Source: an uncultured Muribaculaceae bacterium (lineage in GTDB: Bacteria > Bacteroidota > Bacteroidia > Bacteroidales > Muribaculaceae). From it: a stretch of DNA of 58,316 bases. Position 1 is the stretch's first letter. Each line of letters starts with the position of its first letter. A program made the translations under genes and the position numbers. The stretch lies in the NCBI GenBank assembly GCA_910588245.1, contig CAJUQP010000019.1, positions 1-58,316 of the forward strand. Reading direction: 5' to 3'. Shown here piece after piece: positions 57,648 to 58,316 of the stretch. The notes under the pieces are model-generated. The model did not search any database, was not told the DNA's origin, and saw only the letters and a list, made by a program, of their open reading frames with translations.

Positions 57648-58103
57648 ATGAAACATCTCCAATTGCTTTTACCCCTCATTTTGCTCCTCTCCATCTTCCT
57701 CCCCGCATCCGCCCAGACAAAACACGAAGTCAACCCCGTCTACATCGCCAACCTCCTCACCAACTCCCTCTCCACTGACGAGATGCGCGAGACCTGTCGC
57801 TTCTACCAACTCACAGAATCCACAGGGGAAGAAGGCTATACTGTCTTCACCGACACTCACGGCAACACCATCCGCTTTAAAGGGACAACCGATCCCGGAG
57901 AAACCCACTCCTGCCCACAGGTCGAACTCCATACCAAAGACAGTAAAAAGACCATCGAAAAGATCCTCCGCGACACCGGCTACCACAAACACACCGACGC
58001 CTACGTACACGGCACCACCCACGCCCTCTCCCACACCCGCTGTCTCATCACCTCCAAAGGCACCCACCGCATCCTCACCTTCCTCAAAATCCACAACAAG
58101 TAA
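57648..58103 (+). CDS. small secreted protein of unknown function
   Basis: 151 residues with a strong signal peptide (MKHLQLLLPLILLLSIFLPASA then QTKHEV). The mature part of about 128 residues is polar and has three Cys (CRFYQ, CPQVE, CLITS), one of which could remain unpaired. Segments such as GYTVFTDTHGNTIRFKG and RILTFLKIHNK suggest a small alpha/beta domain. No family recognised. Codon use favours C-ending and ACC/CTC codons more than nearby genes do. The start follows an adenine-rich stretch (GAAAATAA). Confidence 0.7.
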   Translation: MKHLQLLLPLILLLSIFLPASAQTKHEVNPVYIANLLTNSLSTDEMRETCRFYQLTESTGEEGYTVFTDTHGNTIRFKGTTDPGETHSCPQVELHTKDSKKTIEKILRDTGYHKHTDAYVHGTTHALSHTRCLITSKGTHRILTFLKIHNK

Positions 58104-58316
58104 TCAGAGAGTATTCCAAATCCCAAAACCGACAACGGAAAACATCTTCACCTTTCACTCTTCACCCTTGACGCTTTGCGCAGAGCGCACTACTCTGGCC
58201 TATAACTTATACTTCACCCTCTCCATCCTTAAGTCATTAGCTAATAGTTATTAGCTGTAAATGTAAGCTATTATATGACCGTGAGGAAATGCGGAGAGCC
58301 TGAACTAACTTTGTGG
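58104..58316. other. gene-free right edge with possible -7 box
   Basis: No gene visible. 58120-58160 contains AACCGACAACGG-type units of the 7-bp repeat style. TAACTTTG at 58306-58313 fits a -7 box for a gene beyond the window, though no TTTG lies 19-21 nt before it. Confidence 0.4.

Overview
The window looks like chromosomal DNA of a gut-type member of the Bacteroidales. The evidence is two SusC/SusD pairs, many Cys-anchored lipoproteins with acidic residues after the Cys, a PorZ-like type IX secretion protein, a DcaP-like porin, and promoters of the Bacteroides type (TTTG, 19-21 nt, TAnnTTTG). The fairly high GC and gene content would suit Muribaculaceae, but that family call is inference. 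I found no rRNA, tRNA, CRISPR array or transposase.

Layout. 0.5-2.4 kb: a lipoprotein serpin and an orphan AT-rich MNT-type nucleotidyltransferase. 2.5-10.7 kb: transport and metal genes, namely a His-rich CobW-family GTPase with a lipoprotein partner, a porin / MFS / amino-acid antiporter operon, and a divergent second antiporter. 10.9-25.6 kb: housekeeping and envelope genes (decayed acetylxylan esterase, panB, leuS, rdgB, porZ-like, trmB, mrp, a glycosyltransferase, a MATE pump, an outer-membrane phospholipase A and a GH3-type adenylating enzyme). 25.7-31.5 kb: a SusC/SusD pair with a C39-like cysteine peptidase lipoprotein, visibly more AT-rich than its surroundings. 31.8-51.6 kb: a large beta-mannan/glucomannan utilisation locus, all on the minus strand.

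The mannan locus reads as a pathway. Surface proteins (SusC, SusD, two glycan-binding lipoproteins, a GH26 with surface-type signal and perhaps the GH5) bind and cut mannan. A second GH26 probably trims oligosaccharides in the periplasm. A GPH symporter imports disaccharides. An AGE-family epimerase turns mannobiose into mannosyl-glucose, a GH130 phosphorolyses it, and a GH94 handles cellobiose from glucomannan. No HTCS, AraC or sigma/anti-sigma regulator is present. Several gaps between its genes hold GC-rich hairpins or a long 7-bp-period repeat.

The most unusual part is 52.3-57.3 kb. A 151-bp segment carrying a textbook Bacteroides promoter is bounded by a perfect 20-bp inverted repeat, the architecture of a phase-variable invertible promoter. 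It drives a 472-aa protein that appears to join a tyrosine-recombinase fold lacking its catalytic residues to a NusG/UpxY-like antitermination domain. The promoter, this gene and the first 107 codons of the next gene are duplicated in tandem (2253 bp, apparently identical), giving four recombination sites. A perfect 21-bp-stem terminator sits just outside the first promoter and is cut by the duplication joint. The window ends with a 30-bp tandem repeat and a small secreted protein.
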